A stretch of DNA of 64,000 nt from Mesorhizobium sp. B2-3-12 (GCF_006442205.1 NZ_VFVR01000007.1:186001-250000), one strand, 5' to 3'. Positions 26,322 through 35,753 are shown, numbered from the stretch's first letter. Notes: generated from the sequence alone by a model not told the origin. Numbers and translations are program-made.

Positions 26322-26956
26322 TTCAGTCTCCCCCGAACCGTGCACTTAGGGACTCGTGTCCAGCGAACGGCGAGTGCTACAGGGAGCCGCTCATCGTATA
26401 AACCGAGCCAAAGGCGAGCGGTCACTGACGAGTTTGGAGAGGGCGGGCAGGAGCTAATGCACCAAGCCGGTTGATACCGCCGGATCAGGAAAACCGACTG
26501 GGCCCGTGCACCTCGAGTGCGAGCTTACGATTGGGCCTGAGCCGCGCGAATGGCATTGTGGCAGCGACACATGAATGGCCGCACCTACAGGTCGGATATA
26601 TGGCCGCACGAATCAGGAACTGCAAAAGCCGAACAACCCCTAGCCAACGGAGAGCCGTACGTCAGACTACAATTGGCCATCGACTGGGGTTCCTAGAAGC
26701 TTTTCGAACTTTCTGTCTTGCGGCTGCCGTCGAGATGCGCGCGCTTCTGAAGGAGGTCGGGGTGTCTGGATCCGCTGTGGTGCAACCTTGATCCAAGCAT
26801 CTATGGGGGTTCGAGTCGGTAGAGCGCTACCGCCAATACAGCGCTGCAACCGAGTTCGTCTGTTGAATGCGGCGCTCAAATATACGTACTGGGTTTGGGT
26901 GCCCCTCCAGGACGTGGCGAACAGCTTCATGTTGCTTCCGGCTCGCATCGCACTGA
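26322..26956. other. Intergenic stretch of 635 bp with no supported gene
   Basis: Short open frames occur on both strands (for example 26471-26791 and 26667-26960), but none has a recognisable domain, good start signal or coding character. The base composition and mixture of frames look like eroded DNA at the boundary of the catabolic island, possibly a relic of a mobile element, but no terminal repeats or transposase motifs were seen. Confidence 0.5.
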
Positions 26957-27316
26957 TCATTGACCGATCTTTAGCGGCGTTCTGAAGCCAGGCCTGTTAT
27001 CTTGCGTGAACATTGAGAAGCGCTGGTCTGCGATCACGACATTGATATCCGACCCTGGCTTGAGCCGATACCCCATGATTGCCTCGGGCTGTTCCTCGAC
27101 CGGTGTGCGCGAGACCGTTACAAAATTTTCGCCATGATCGACACGGGCCGGCAGTTTGGAAACGGGGACACTCAAGACATAGCACCTTGTCGTGTCGGCA
27201 CGATAAGAATAGACGCCCCAAGCGCCGTGCCCCGAGAGGAGTCTTGGGGCAGCCTGCACCCAAGTGGAAGAAACCAGCAAACATGCGATCATCGCTCCAA
27301 CTGATTTGATGCCCAT
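26957..27316 (-). CDS. Invasion-associated locus B (IalB)-like secreted protein
   Basis: A 119-residue protein with an N-terminal signal peptide (about residues 1-22, ending AQA-type WVQAAP). The mature part follows the IalB pattern: WGVYSYRADTTRCYVLS, then VSRTPVEE, GYRLKPGSDI and FSMFT. ATG 27316 has GGAGGAA directly upstream, better than ATG 27340. IalB-like proteins are periplasmic or outer-membrane proteins common in Rhizobiales and often unlinked to virulence. This is a small, possibly minimal member. Confidence 0.72.
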   Translation of the reverse strand: MGIKSVGAMIACLLVSSTWVQAAPRLLSGHGAWGVYSYRADTTRCYVLSVPVSKLPARVDHGENFVTVSRTPVEEQPEAIMGYRLKPGSDINVVIADQRFSMFTQDNRPGFRTPLKIGQ

Positions 27317-27562
27317 TGTTCCTCCAGCTTGCAGCGCCATAGTGTCCCCGAGGCTTTTCGCCTAGCAAATTCGGCTTCCGGCTCTTCCAGGGTTCGTGAC
27401 TGCCGTCAGCTTGCCGTCCTAACGATTCACAAACTGGTGAGTGGAAGGCTCCGGCCCGCAACAGGCAGCACGTTGTTCATAAGATAGGGGGCGCTCAACA
27501 ATCCGTCCTCTGGAATGCTTGCCTGTGATCGTCCGCTAGCCACTCGACCCGTGCGGGTCGCT

Positions 27563-28120
27563 TCAAAGCACCTCGCCGGGATAGACACCCCACATACTGA
27601 TCTGCCTGATGAAGCCGGATTTGGGACCCAGTGCAACAGCACACCATCGTCCGTCGCATCGGGTCAGTTTTACCCGCACGCCAGGCTGCAGCCAGGCAAC
27701 AACCGAACTGCCAGTGGACGGTTTGTCGCGCAGCGCAACGTTGTCCTTGGCCCAGGGCTCGACAACGGCCGCCCTGCGGGCTGACAGGAGCGATTCATGA
27801 ATCCATCCGCTGGTTTCGTCCCAGTCTCTGACCCGTCGCCAATTGTCATACTGTTGGTAGATTTCCAGCGGCATCCCCGGGCGCAGAAGGATCCATTCAA
27901 CTTGATACCCCATGCCAGGCCCGACACGAAGGTTGGCTGATGACGCTCTAAGCGTGGCAAAGCGAGGCAGAACGAGAAGATTAGCCTTGGAGCGGAGACC
28001 AGTCGCCGTCGCGGATCCTGCGAGCGATGCAGCTATCAGAATGAACCGAGCGAGAGAGATAGACCAGTGATGCCCGGCCTTGCTGAGGACGTTCGGGCCG
28101 AGATTCACCGTCGACTTCAT
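27563..28120 (-). CDS. Secreted bacterial SH3 domain protein
   Basis: A 185-residue protein with a signal-anchor hydrophobic stretch (about residues 20-40) followed by two bacterial SH3-like repeats. The first has ASSANLRVGPGMGYQVEWIL and the second DNVALRDKPSTGSSVVAWL, each with the NLR/LRxxPS turn typical of SH3_3/SH3_4 proteins. ATG 28120 gives a sensible signal sequence; an upstream frame extension is not needed. Likely exported and envelope-associated, perhaps binding peptidoglycan. Confidence 0.8.
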   Translation of the reverse strand: MKSTVNLGPNVLSKAGHHWSISLARFILIAASLAGSATATGLRSKANLLVLPRFATLRASSANLRVGPGMGYQVEWILLRPGMPLEIYQQYDNWRRVRDWDETSGWIHESLLSARRAAVVEPWAKDNVALRDKPSTGSSVVAWLQPGVRVKLTRCDGRWCAVALGPKSGFIRQISMWGVYPGEVL

Positions 28121-28383
28121 GCAATCTGCCACGGAATGTGGAACGGCAATCTCGCATAGCAACAAACGAGAGCGTTGATTGCCGGACGCCGTCCTATGCT
28201 CTGTAGAGGCCAACTGAGGTTCGAGGCGAGCTGGATTTCAATGCCGTGAGAAGATGCAGGATCCGTCTTTCCAGGTAGTGTCCAGATCGGCCACCGCAGT
28301 TCAAGCCACCGTTGAATTCAGATCAGGTTTACGGGTTGCGACATGCGCCCGTTGAGGTTCTCGCCAGCAGACGACGTATGGCA

Positions 28384-28791
28384 TCATCCCTTCGTCTGAT
28401 CCTCAGACACGGTGCTCATCGGAATCGCGTCCAACGCGACCAGTTTTTCCGCGCACAGATCAGCGGCGCCCGGTGCATCCTTTTTTATTCCAGCGAATTT
28501 GACCCAGCCACCGTCGGTAATGAAACCGTCCCTCTGATAGGAAGACGTTTCCTTCAGCTTGGCCAGATTTTGGCTCGCGTCGGACGCCGTGATAAACTTT
28601 TGGACACAGAGATTGGCGGCCAGTTCTGCCCTGGCTTTTATGGCTGAGGTCTTGGCCATTTCCGCCGCAGTTCCTGCCAGGGTCCAGCCGCCGGCAGTGA
28701 ATCCGACGATGATGGTGAGGACCATCGCGCCTACCACTGACCAGAACCAGAGCGTCTTGGAAGGCCGATATTCTTCGAATTGTTGCGACAT
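28384..28791 (-). CDS. Hypothetical single-pass membrane protein
   Basis: A 135-residue protein. One transmembrane helix is present near residues 15-40 (SVVGAMVLTIIVGFTAGGW), followed by an alanine-rich presumably periplasmic domain with two conserved-looking cysteines (NLCVQKF and DLCAEKL). ATG 28791 is preceded by GGAGG eight bases upstream, which decides the start. No known domain was recognised; it resembles small conserved rhizobial proteins of unknown role. Confidence 0.72.
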   Translation of the reverse strand: MSQQFEEYRPSKTLWFWSVVGAMVLTIIVGFTAGGWTLAGTAAEMAKTSAIKARAELAANLCVQKFITASDASQNLAKLKETSSYQRDGFITDGGWVKFAGIKKDAPGAADLCAEKLVALDAIPMSTVSEDQTKG

Positions 28792-29266
28792 TTCTGGTCC
28801 TCCGTCTTGTTTGTTCTCTGTGGACTGGGATCCAAGCCAACCCGCCCAGGTCGTCAAAAGCTTACTGCTGGCTGTCCAGCAGGTGGAGGGGCGGGGCATC
28901 TCACCGGCAGAGCTTCCGATTTGTCTGATGCACAATATACTTAGTATGGGCGGAATCTATTCCACGCCGGTCGCAAGTTTCTGAAGGCAAGATGCTGGCT
29001 GCTCATTTTATCAGCCTCCTGATCTCTTCCTGTGGCGTTGCGCTACAGACGGAAACTTCGAAGGGAGCCCGATGTCGCCGACTCGGGGTCGGGGCGAGAA
29101 CCGCAATCGGCACAGCGGTAGCTATGCGCAGCAAGGGCCGGTCTACCACCTTGGCGTCAACCGGCCGCTGAACTGTCGATGTGCTTGCCCCCAAGTTTGG
29201 CTTCTCCGGGTTTCGCCGTCACCAGTACCCTCTTCGACACACTCTGTCCGACAGGGGCGGAGGAGC
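28792..29266. other. Intergenic region, 475 bp
   Basis: Upstream of the one-TM protein and downstream of the DapA-like gene. No convincing gene, RNA or repeat was seen; the short open frames overlap each other and lack domain matches. Confidence 0.45.
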
Positions 29267-30184
29267 TCACATCTCGCCCACGGCTGTGCCGTCACCGTTG
29301 GCCACCATCGCCGCAATTTCCCGGCAGGCATCCAAGTCGCTTGCTTGACCGAGCGCCTCCAGAGGAGCGCGAACGCGCAGCCATACGGCGTCCCCGGTCC
29401 GTTGGGCCAGAACCGCCTTCACCGCTGGCACGACGGGCAGCTTCAGGAGCTTGCCAAGCAGGTCGTCGATCAAGGGATCGTCCTCACCGCGCACGAGTTT
29501 CGCCAGCAGGGCCGGTGCGAAATTGGCCACCCCGCTGATCGCGCCGCTGGCGCCCTGCCTGACCGCTCTCGCCAGATGGCCTTCATGGCCGACGAGTACA
29601 GCGAGGTCGCGATGCTCGGCAAGCAGCGCCGCCGTCTGCTCCCAGTCGCCGCTGGAGTCCTTGACCCCGGCGATGGCCTGCGGAAAGGCGACGCGCAGGC
29701 GCGCGACCAGTTTCGGGCCGATCCGGACGCCGGTAAGGGCCGGGATGTTGTAGAGGATGACGTCGCGGGCGGCCGCGCCGGAGCGCTCCAGCACCTCGCT
29801 GATCCAGCGATAGCTGCCTTCCTCCGTTGGCTGCTTGAAATAGAAGGGGGGCGTCAGCAGGATGCCGCCGCAACCAGCCTCAAGTGATCGCCGGACGTGG
29901 TCGCCTGCGTCCTGTGACGACGGCCCGTAGACACATTCGATCAGCCTGTCGGCGTGGATGCCGGCCGCGGCCGTTCTCTCGTAGAGGGTCGCACGGACCG
30001 TGGCCGAAATCGACACGCCTTCGCCGGTCGTGCCGAAGGCGGTCACCACCCGCATACCTTGTGCCAGCAAGTGTCCAGCGTGTGCGACGAAGCGGGGCCA
30101 GTCGATTGCGCCACTTTGCTCAAACGGTGTTGTCAGCGCCGCGCTGAGGCCGATCTTCTTGCGCATGGGATGGTCATCGGACAC
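29267..30184 (-). CDS. Dihydrodipicolinate synthase (DapA) family aldolase/lyase
   Basis: A 305-residue class I aldolase-fold enzyme. The Schiff-base Lys is K175 in AGVKDSSGD, the catalytic Tyr is Y145 in LYNIPALTG, and the substrate-carboxylate motif GTTGE is present. GTG 30184 has AGGA about eight bases upstream; ATG 30166 is an alternative. It is the last gene of the TRAP operon, 11 bp after the AroE-like gene. In such catabolic contexts DapA-family proteins cleave or dehydrate sugar acids or hydroxy-oxo acids rather than make lysine. Confidence 0.9.
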   Translation of the reverse strand: MSDDHPMRKKIGLSAALTTPFEQSGAIDWPRFVAHAGHLLAQGMRVVTAFGTTGEGVSISATVRATLYERTAAAGIHADRLIECVYGPSSQDAGDHVRRSLEAGCGGILLTPPFYFKQPTEEGSYRWISEVLERSGAAARDVILYNIPALTGVRIGPKLVARLRVAFPQAIAGVKDSSGDWEQTAALLAEHRDLAVLVGHEGHLARAVRQGASGAISGVANFAPALLAKLVRGEDDPLIDDLLGKLLKLPVVPAVKAVLAQRTGDAVWLRVRAPLEALGQASDLDACREIAAMVANGDGTAVGEM

Positions 30185-30195
30185 AGGTACTATCC

Positions 30196-31083
30196 TTAAT
30201 TAGTTGGCGGGATTTCGAGGAGCATTCGGCGTAAGGATAAGAGATCGGCCGGCGCCCGCCCGGTGAAGATACGGAAGGCTTCGATGCCTTGGTGGAAGAA
30301 CAGCTCGAAACCGCTGAGTACCTTGACGCCCGCCGCTTCGGCTTGTTGCTTGAAGATCGTGTCGACGGGTGTGTAGACGGCATCGAACGCCCAGCGCTGC
30401 TTTCCCAGCAATTGCGGCCGCACCGGAGAGCCCGGATGTCCGTGCATGCCGAGCGGCGTGCAATTGACAATGCCTTCCGCGCCGCCTATCGCCGCATCGA
30501 CGTCAACGCGTGAGGACGTCGCGACGGCGCCTTTCGAGGCGGTCGCGATCGCGGCGGCAAGCGAGTGAGCCTTCTCGGCATCGCTGTCGACGACGGTCAG
30601 GGCCTCGGCGCCGAGCGCCAGCAGCCCGAAGGCCACGGCCTTGCCGACACCGCCTGCTCCGATCAGGCCGACGCTGCCCGGCGCCATGTCGCCAAAAGCC
30701 TCGCGGTAGGCGGCTATGAAACCGGTATGGTCGGTGTTGTAGCCGCTTGAGCCCTGCGGTCCGAACACCACTGTGTTGACCGAACCTATACGTCTGGTCA
30801 GGTCGTCGTGTATGAGCAGCCTGGAGGCCACGATCTCCTTGTACGGATAGGTGACGTTCACGCCGCGAAGGCCGTCGTCGCGGCAGGCGTCGAACACGGC
30901 GTCGAAGTCCTTACCCATCTCGCGCGGGATGAAGAGGTCGTAGCTGACGTCCAGGCCGCTGAGGCGGCCGGCGAGACGATGCAGGTCCGGCGAACGCGAG
31001 CGCTTTATGTTGTCGCCGATCAACCCAAGCCTGACCGCGTCGGTCAGGCCGGCACATCGGCGATCGTGCGGAGCCGTGCTCAT
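30196..31083 (-). CDS. Shikimate/quinate dehydrogenase-like protein (AroE family)
   Basis: A 295-residue AroE-family protein. Substrate-binding Ser residues lie in SRSPDLH (29-31), the catalytic Lys is K82 in NVTYPYKE, the catalytic Asp is D118 in GYNTDHTGF, and the nucleotide motif is LIGAGGVGKAV. A late HQGIEAF keeps the conserved Gln. All catalytic residues are present, so it is likely active on shikimate, quinate or a similar polyol acid. ATG 31083 overlaps the DctM stop (ATGA), coupling it to the TRAP transporter; this placement points to catabolism rather than aromatic amino acid synthesis. Confidence 0.9.
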   Translation of the reverse strand: MSTAPHDRRCAGLTDAVRLGLIGDNIKRSRSPDLHRLAGRLSGLDVSYDLFIPREMGKDFDAVFDACRDDGLRGVNVTYPYKEIVASRLLIHDDLTRRIGSVNTVVFGPQGSSGYNTDHTGFIAAYREAFGDMAPGSVGLIGAGGVGKAVAFGLLALGAEALTVVDSDAEKAHSLAAAIATASKGAVATSSRVDVDAAIGGAEGIVNCTPLGMHGHPGSPVRPQLLGKQRWAFDAVYTPVDTIFKQQAEAAGVKVLSGFELFFHQGIEAFRIFTGRAPADLLSLRRMLLEIPPTN

Positions 31084-32375
31084 CCCTGGTATCCGAACTG
31101 CCTTGGCAGCCACAGGACGATTTCCGGAAACAGCATCATCAGCAGCAGCGCAACGACCAGCACGCCGATGAACAGCCAGATCTCGCTGATAATTTCGCGC
31201 AGCGGAATGCGCGTCGTCGCATTGATGACGAACAGCACGACCCCATAAGGTGGTGTAATCAGCCCGATCATGGTGTTGACCACCACCACGACGCCGAAAT
31301 GCACGAGGTCGATCCCAAGCAGCCGGCAGGTCGGAATGAACAGCGGTACGATCACCAGGATGATCGTCGATGCGTCGAGCAGACAGCCAAGCAGCAGCAG
31401 CAGCACGTTGACCATGAACAGGAAAGCGAGCGGGGATATGTGCAGTCCCTGCAGCGAGGCTGCCATGTGGGCTGGAATGTTTTCGCTGGCGACGATGTAA
31501 TTGAAGATCAGGGCGCCGCCGATGACCAGGCCAACGGCGGCGGACGAGCGTGCACTTTCAGAAAGGATGGCATAAAGCTTCCGCCAGCTCAGCGCACGAT
31601 AAAAGACAGCGGCCAGTACCAGCGCATAGGCGGCCGCGACGGCGGCCGCTTCGGTCGGCGTGGTCGCGCCGCCATAGATGCCGTAGAGCAGGATGACCGG
31701 CATAAGCAGCGCCGGCAATGCATTGAGAGTCACCTTCGGCAAGGCTCGCAGAGGCACGGCTTCCTCGACCGCGAAATCGCGCTTGCGGGCGACCCACGCG
31801 TTGAGGCCCATCAGCACCGCGCCCATCAGCAGGCCAGGCAGGATGCCGCCGAGGAACAGGAAACCGATAGAGGCATCCGATACCAGCGCGTACATCACCA
31901 TCGGAATCGACGGCGGGATGATCGGCCCAATGGTTGACGCGGCGGCGGTGATAGCGGCGGCGTAGCCGCGCGGATAACGACCGTCCCTGGTCATCATTTC
32001 GATGATGATCTTGCCCAGCCCGGCGGCGTCGGCCACGGCCGAGCCGGACATGCCTGAAAAGATCACGTTGGCGACGACATTGACGTGCCCGAGCCCGCCT
32101 CGCATCCGGCCCACGATCGCCATGCAAAACCGCAGCAGCCGCTCGCTGATCGTGCCGGCGTTCATGATGTTGGCGGCGACGATGAACAGCGGCACGGCCA
32201 GGATAATGAAGCCGTCATAGAGCCCCTGGATGATCTGCTCGGCGGCAAGCCCCAGATCCTGACCCTTGACAGCAAGGTAGACGATCGCCGCGACGATCAT
32301 GGAATAGGCGACTGGCGTGCCAATTCCAGCTAGGACGAACAGCGCCAGCAGGCAAAGAGAGAAGGCGGCGGTCAC
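31080..32375 (-). CDS. dctM: TRAP transporter large permease subunit (DctM-like)
   Basis: A 431-residue integral membrane protein with about twelve hydrophobic helices, the DctM fold. Characteristic stretches are NVVANVIFSGMSGSAVADAAG and IGPIIPPSIPMV. It forms the ion-driven channel for uptake of an organic acid delivered by the DctP-like binding protein. It overlaps the small permease by four bases upstream and the AroE-like gene by four bases downstream, so it is in the middle of one operon. Confidence 0.95.
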   Translation of the reverse strand: MTAAFSLCLLALFVLAGIGTPVAYSMIVAAIVYLAVKGQDLGLAAEQIIQGLYDGFIILAVPLFIVAANIMNAGTISERLLRFCMAIVGRMRGGLGHVNVVANVIFSGMSGSAVADAAGLGKIIIEMMTRDGRYPRGYAAAITAAASTIGPIIPPSIPMVMYALVSDASIGFLFLGGILPGLLMGAVLMGLNAWVARKRDFAVEEAVPLRALPKVTLNALPALLMPVILLYGIYGGATTPTEAAAVAAAYALVLAAVFYRALSWRKLYAILSESARSSAAVGLVIGGALIFNYIVASENIPAHMAASLQGLHISPLAFLFMVNVLLLLLGCLLDASTIILVIVPLFIPTCRLLGIDLVHFGVVVVVNTMIGLITPPYGVVLFVINATTRIPLREIISEIWLFIGVLVVALLLMMLFPEIVLWLPRQFGYQG

Positions 32376-32869
32376 AGCGGCGTCGCCTCCTCATGCGGCT
32401 CGGGCGCGCCGCCGCGAGCAAGTTGCCATACGCGCAGCGCGTAGCGCACGATCACCGCGACGGCGAATAGCCCATAGACGCTGAACACGACGTCGAGCCG
32501 GATGCGCAGCGTGGCACTTTTCTTGATCTTATAGAAGGCGATGTAGTCATATGTTGCCGGCAGCGCCGCTAGGAATCCAGCGATGATCGCCGCCGCCGAA
32601 ATCAGCGCGAAAACGCGCTGGGTTCGGCGGCTGGCAATCAGGTAGAACAGGTCGAACGTGACGTGGTCGCGCTCGGTGAGCACGAATGCCGAACTCCAGA
32701 ACACCAACCACAGCCAGGTCGTCAGACACACTTCCAGTGTCCATCCGAGCGGGTCGTTGATCACGTAGCGCGTGAATATCTGCAGGATGAAGGCGATGAA
32801 CATGGCGGCGAGAAGCGCCACCGCCACGTTATCGGCCCGCGCCTGCAACCAGCGGATGGTTGCGGACAT
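32372..32869 (-). CDS. dctQ: TRAP transporter small permease subunit (DctQ-like)
   Basis: A 165-residue membrane protein with four helices, as expected for DctQ. The second helix contains GWTLEVCLTTWLWLVFWSS, a typical family segment with charged E in the membrane region. ATG 32869 lies 13 bp after the stop of the binding-protein gene. It joins the large subunit in the membrane complex. Confidence 0.9.
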   Translation of the reverse strand: MSATIRWLQARADNVAVALLAAMFIAFILQIFTRYVINDPLGWTLEVCLTTWLWLVFWSSAFVLTERDHVTFDLFYLIASRRTQRVFALISAAAIIAGFLAALPATYDYIAFYKIKKSATLRIRLDVVFSVYGLFAVAVIVRYALRVWQLARGGAPEPHEEATPL

Positions 32870-32882
32870 CGGTCTTTCCGGC

Positions 32883-33890
32883 TCAGAGGGCGTTGATCTT
32901 GTCGACCATGCCTTGCGGCCAGTCCTTAGCGAAGTCGGAGTCCAGATAGGCCTTCTGCACATGTTTGCGGAACGCGTCGACGTCGGGCGTGTAGACTTTC
33001 AAACCCTTGTCCTTGAAGAACTGCTCGAGTTCGGATTCCAGCTTCAGCTGCTTCTGCCGTCCGGACTCGGCTGCGTCGTCCGCCGCCTTCTGCACCGCCG
33101 CCTGCCGATCCGGTGCCAGCCCATCCCAGACCTTCTTGGAAAAGGCGAGGTAGTTCAGGTCCACGAGGTGGCTGGTCAAGCAAATCTGCTTGGTGACCTC
33201 GTAGAATTTGGAATCCTTGTCGGATGGCAGGGGATTGTCCTGCCCATCGATCGCGCCGGTCTGCAAGGCTGTGTAGATTTCGGTAAACGCCACTGGCACC
33301 GGATTGGCGCCCAGCGCCTTGCCAAGAAATTGCCAGGCATCGGTTCCGGGCATTCTGAGCTTAACGCCGGCCAAATCGTCCGGCGTCTTGATTTCCTTTT
33401 CGATGCGAAGGTTCAATTGGCGGCGGCCGAGATACATCACCGTCAACAGCTTGACACCGAGTTCATCCTCCACCTTTTTCTTCATCGGATCCATGAAGTC
33501 AGCCGCGAAAACCTTTTTTTGGTGCTCGGCGTCACGATGCAGATAGCCGGCGGTGAAGATCCCCCATTCGGGATAAAGCGAGGCGAGTTCCTGCGCCGAG
33601 GTGATCGACATTTCCAGATTGCCACGGGCAATTGCTTCCAGTTCGGTGCCTTGCTTGAACAGTTCGGCGTTCCAGTGCGGCTCAAACGTGGCGAAGGCGC
33701 GCACCGCTGGGGCGAACACGCTGGTCAGCGCCACCGCGCGCTGATCGCCCGGTGTTGCCGGTGACGATAGCCTCAGTGTGATCTTGTCGTCCGCCAGGGC
33801 GTCGCCTACCCGTGAACCACACATGGCGCCAGCAACGGCGAAAGCGGTTGTGCGGAGAAATCTGCGGCGATCGAAAGTGGCAGTGGTCAT
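32883..33890 (-). CDS. dctP: TRAP transporter substrate-binding protein (DctP-like)
   Basis: A 335-residue periplasmic binding protein. The N-terminus carries a Tat-type signal (DRRRFLRTTAF, residues 7-17) and the mature part has the TRAP signature LAGVKLRMPGTDAW with the Arg that binds the substrate carboxylate, followed by FTEIYTALQTGAIDGQDNP. ATG 33890 has GGAGG eight bases upstream. It is the first gene of the TRAP-aroE-dapA operon and is divergent from a GntR regulator, with 273 bp between them. Confidence 0.93.
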   Translation of the reverse strand: MTTATFDRRRFLRTTAFAVAGAMCGSRVGDALADDKITLRLSSPATPGDQRAVALTSVFAPAVRAFATFEPHWNAELFKQGTELEAIARGNLEMSITSAQELASLYPEWGIFTAGYLHRDAEHQKKVFAADFMDPMKKKVEDELGVKLLTVMYLGRRQLNLRIEKEIKTPDDLAGVKLRMPGTDAWQFLGKALGANPVPVAFTEIYTALQTGAIDGQDNPLPSDKDSKFYEVTKQICLTSHLVDLNYLAFSKKVWDGLAPDRQAAVQKAADDAAESGRQKQLKLESELEQFFKDKGLKVYTPDVDAFRKHVQKAYLDSDFAKDWPQGMVDKINAL

Positions 33891-34163
33891 GCTTTTCCTC
33901 CCTGAACTGCATGTCGGGCGACGTTGTGCCCAGCAATCGAGCATCGCACGACAGCCTTCCTCGTTCAACCCACGTAGCGGAGGACGCCAGATATTCGCCA
34001 TTTTGTATGACGATCCTCTGGCGCCCGCGGGGGTAGCAGTCTCCCGCACCGCCAGTAGGCCTGACAGCACTCGCCCAGCGTGAGCAGCTTCAAGGTTCTC
34101 AGGAGGGTCGCGACAGCATGACAGACGTATGGCATTTCGAGAAATTCATGATATTCCTGCCAA
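33891..34163. promoter_or_regulatory. Divergent promoter region between TRAP operon and gntR-like gene
   Basis: A 273-bp gap between divergent genes. It must carry the promoters of both units and probably the GntR operator, but no convincing palindrome was recognised by eye. Confidence 0.4.
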
Positions 34164-34820
34164 ATGCTTATGAACGCTTCCGACGCGACGATATCGGATA
34201 CCGCCTATCGGCAGATACGGGCCGACATAATTTTTGGCCGCCTGGTTCCCGGCGAGAAGCTCAAGCTCGAAAGGCTGAAGGGCCTCTACGGAGCCAGCGT
34301 CTCAACCCTGCGGGAAATACTCAACCGTTTGGCCTCCGATGGGCTCGTGGTGGCAGAAGGACAGCGGGGCTTCGAAGTCGCGCCGGTCTCACCAGAGGAT
34401 CTGAAGGAAATCGCGGCGCTGCGGCAACTGCTTGAATGCCACGCAATGGAATTGTCCTTCGGCGCCGGGGATGTGGAATGGGAGGGTAAGGTGGTTTCGG
34501 CCCACCACAAACTGCATCAGATGGAAATCAGGATGATCGGTGGAGACCGGTCGGTAACCAAGGACTGGAAACGCTACGACTGGGAGTTCCACCAATCGCT
34601 GATTTCCGCCTGCGGGTCTCGTGCGCTCATGGAAACGCATGCCGCGGTTTTTGACAAATATTTGCGGTATCAGATGATATCGCTGACCTTTCGTGGGCAA
34701 ATCGCGGCCGACGAACACAGACAGTTGCTGGAGGCAGCGTTGGCCCGCGACGTGGCGACGGCGCAGATGGTGCTGCGCCGGCATGTCGAGGCGGGCGTCA
34801 AGCATGGTTTGACCGCCTGA
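34164..34820 (+). CDS. GntR family transcriptional regulator (FadR/FCD subfamily)
   Basis: A 218-residue regulator with an N-terminal winged helix (about residues 10-75; VSTLREILNRLASDGLV is the recognition part) and an FCD effector domain with the conserved D/H/H pattern expected for metal-dependent ligand binding (DWEFHQSL, DEHRQLLEA, RRHVEAG). It is divergent from the TRAP operon and most likely represses it until the imported organic acid or a product binds. A second ATG lies six bases downstream. Confidence 0.92.
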   Translation: MLMNASDATISDTAYRQIRADIIFGRLVPGEKLKLERLKGLYGASVSTLREILNRLASDGLVVAEGQRGFEVAPVSPEDLKEIAALRQLLECHAMELSFGAGDVEWEGKVVSAHHKLHQMEIRMIGGDRSVTKDWKRYDWEFHQSLISACGSRALMETHAAVFDKYLRYQMISLTFRGQIAADEHRQLLEAALARDVATAQMVLRRHVEAGVKHGLTA

Positions 34821-35258
34821 GCGCAATGCTTTGCGGCAGCCACACCGCGGCTCATCCCGTTGGTCGTCCGCAGAGATCGGCGCATCTATAATCGCGGTCT
34901 CATGTACGCGCCATATCTTCCGGTGCGACCTATGTGTAGGCCCGCTACAGATTGCCTCGCGCCTGTTCGCACGGCATCGCCGACGAGCAAATTTCCAGCA
35001 CCGAACAATAATGCTCCGCAATATGATCTGTGAACACGGGTCAGAGCCACCCCGAGTGGTGCCTACCCTCGGAACTCTTCAACGGGATAGCGAGGTGGCG
35101 GCACAGGACGATCGAGCACGCCTGAAATCTTCGAAAAATGCGGCGCACCAAACGCACCAAAGTGCAATCTTGGCGGATGCTCTCCTCGGGCTAAGGCTCC
35201 TTAGAAACTCGTTCTTCTCCCGCAGCTCACGAGGACGTCGACGATTTCCCGGCGAAGG
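34821..35258. other. Intergenic region, 438 bp
   Basis: Downstream of the gntR-like gene. No gene, RNA or repeat could be supported. Open frames here are short and lack plausible start signals. Confidence 0.45.
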
Positions 35259-35366
35259 TCAAAGTCGCTGGGACCAGTCGGATGCGTCCGCCTGCACGAA
35301 CAGGTAAATGCCGATGGCCAGCAACATCGCCAGCATTATCCAGATTATCAGTTTCGAGATGTTCAC
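35259..35366 (-). CDS. Possible 35-residue single-helix membrane peptide
   Basis: From GTG 35366 a 35-residue peptide is predicted: a short basic start, one strongly hydrophobic helix (LIIWIMLAMLLAIGIYLFV) and a polar tail. A longer start at ATG 35426 gives 55 residues. Neither has a Shine-Dalgarno-like sequence, so this may be chance; it is listed because the hydrophobic helix is well formed. Confidence 0.22.
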   Translation of the reverse strand: MNISKLIIWIMLAMLLAIGIYLFVQADASDWSQRL

Positions 35367-35498
35367 AGGCGTCAGATAATAGGAATGGCGCCGCGGCAGC
35401 AATTCACATTTCGAGGCTTGGAGCATTTGAGGGATCAGATTGCACGATCGCGTTATCGCTCTTGATCGGCCTCTTTTTTTAGCGTTCCCTGATGCGTT

Positions 35499-35753
35499 GT
35501 GACGAGATCGATATTCGAAACGATATTCGCTGTCGCTGCTGGGGTCGCCCTGTCGACTGCACTCGGCTATCTCGCCTATGCTTGGCCGGGCGATGCCGTG
35601 CCCATGCTGGAATGGCTCGCCAGTCCGTTTACATTCAGCACCCTTCTGTGGGCCGCGCTCGGGGCAATGTTCGGGCTCAGCGCCTTGCAATTCCAGCGAG
35701 GCCGGACAGGTGTCAGCCGCAAAATGCGGCGCGACGAGCGGGAAACACCATAG
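35499..35753 (+). CDS. Small hypothetical membrane protein
   Basis: An 84-residue protein with two predicted membrane helices (about residues 7-27 and 45-63) and a basic C-terminal tail. GTG 35499 is the first in-frame start. No domain recognised and the ribosome-binding site is weak. It precedes the broken DsbA-family gene by about 160 bp. Confidence 0.42.
   Translation: MTRSIFETIFAVAAGVALSTALGYLAYAWPGDAVPMLEWLASPFTFSTLLWAALGAMFGLSALQFQRGRTGVSRKMRRDERETP

Noticed and set aside
26330..26420. On the minus strand a GTGCACGGTTCGGG stretch resembles the 3' part of a group II intron domain V.
   Set aside because: No matching 5' half with the GAAA loop was found and there is no reverse transcriptase gene nearby, so the similarity is too short to support an intron.
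26800..26840. GGTTCGAGTC followed by GGTAGAGCGCTACC looked like tRNA T-loop and D-arm pieces.
   Set aside because: The parts are in the wrong order and no cloverleaf, acceptor stem or anticodon arm can be formed around them.
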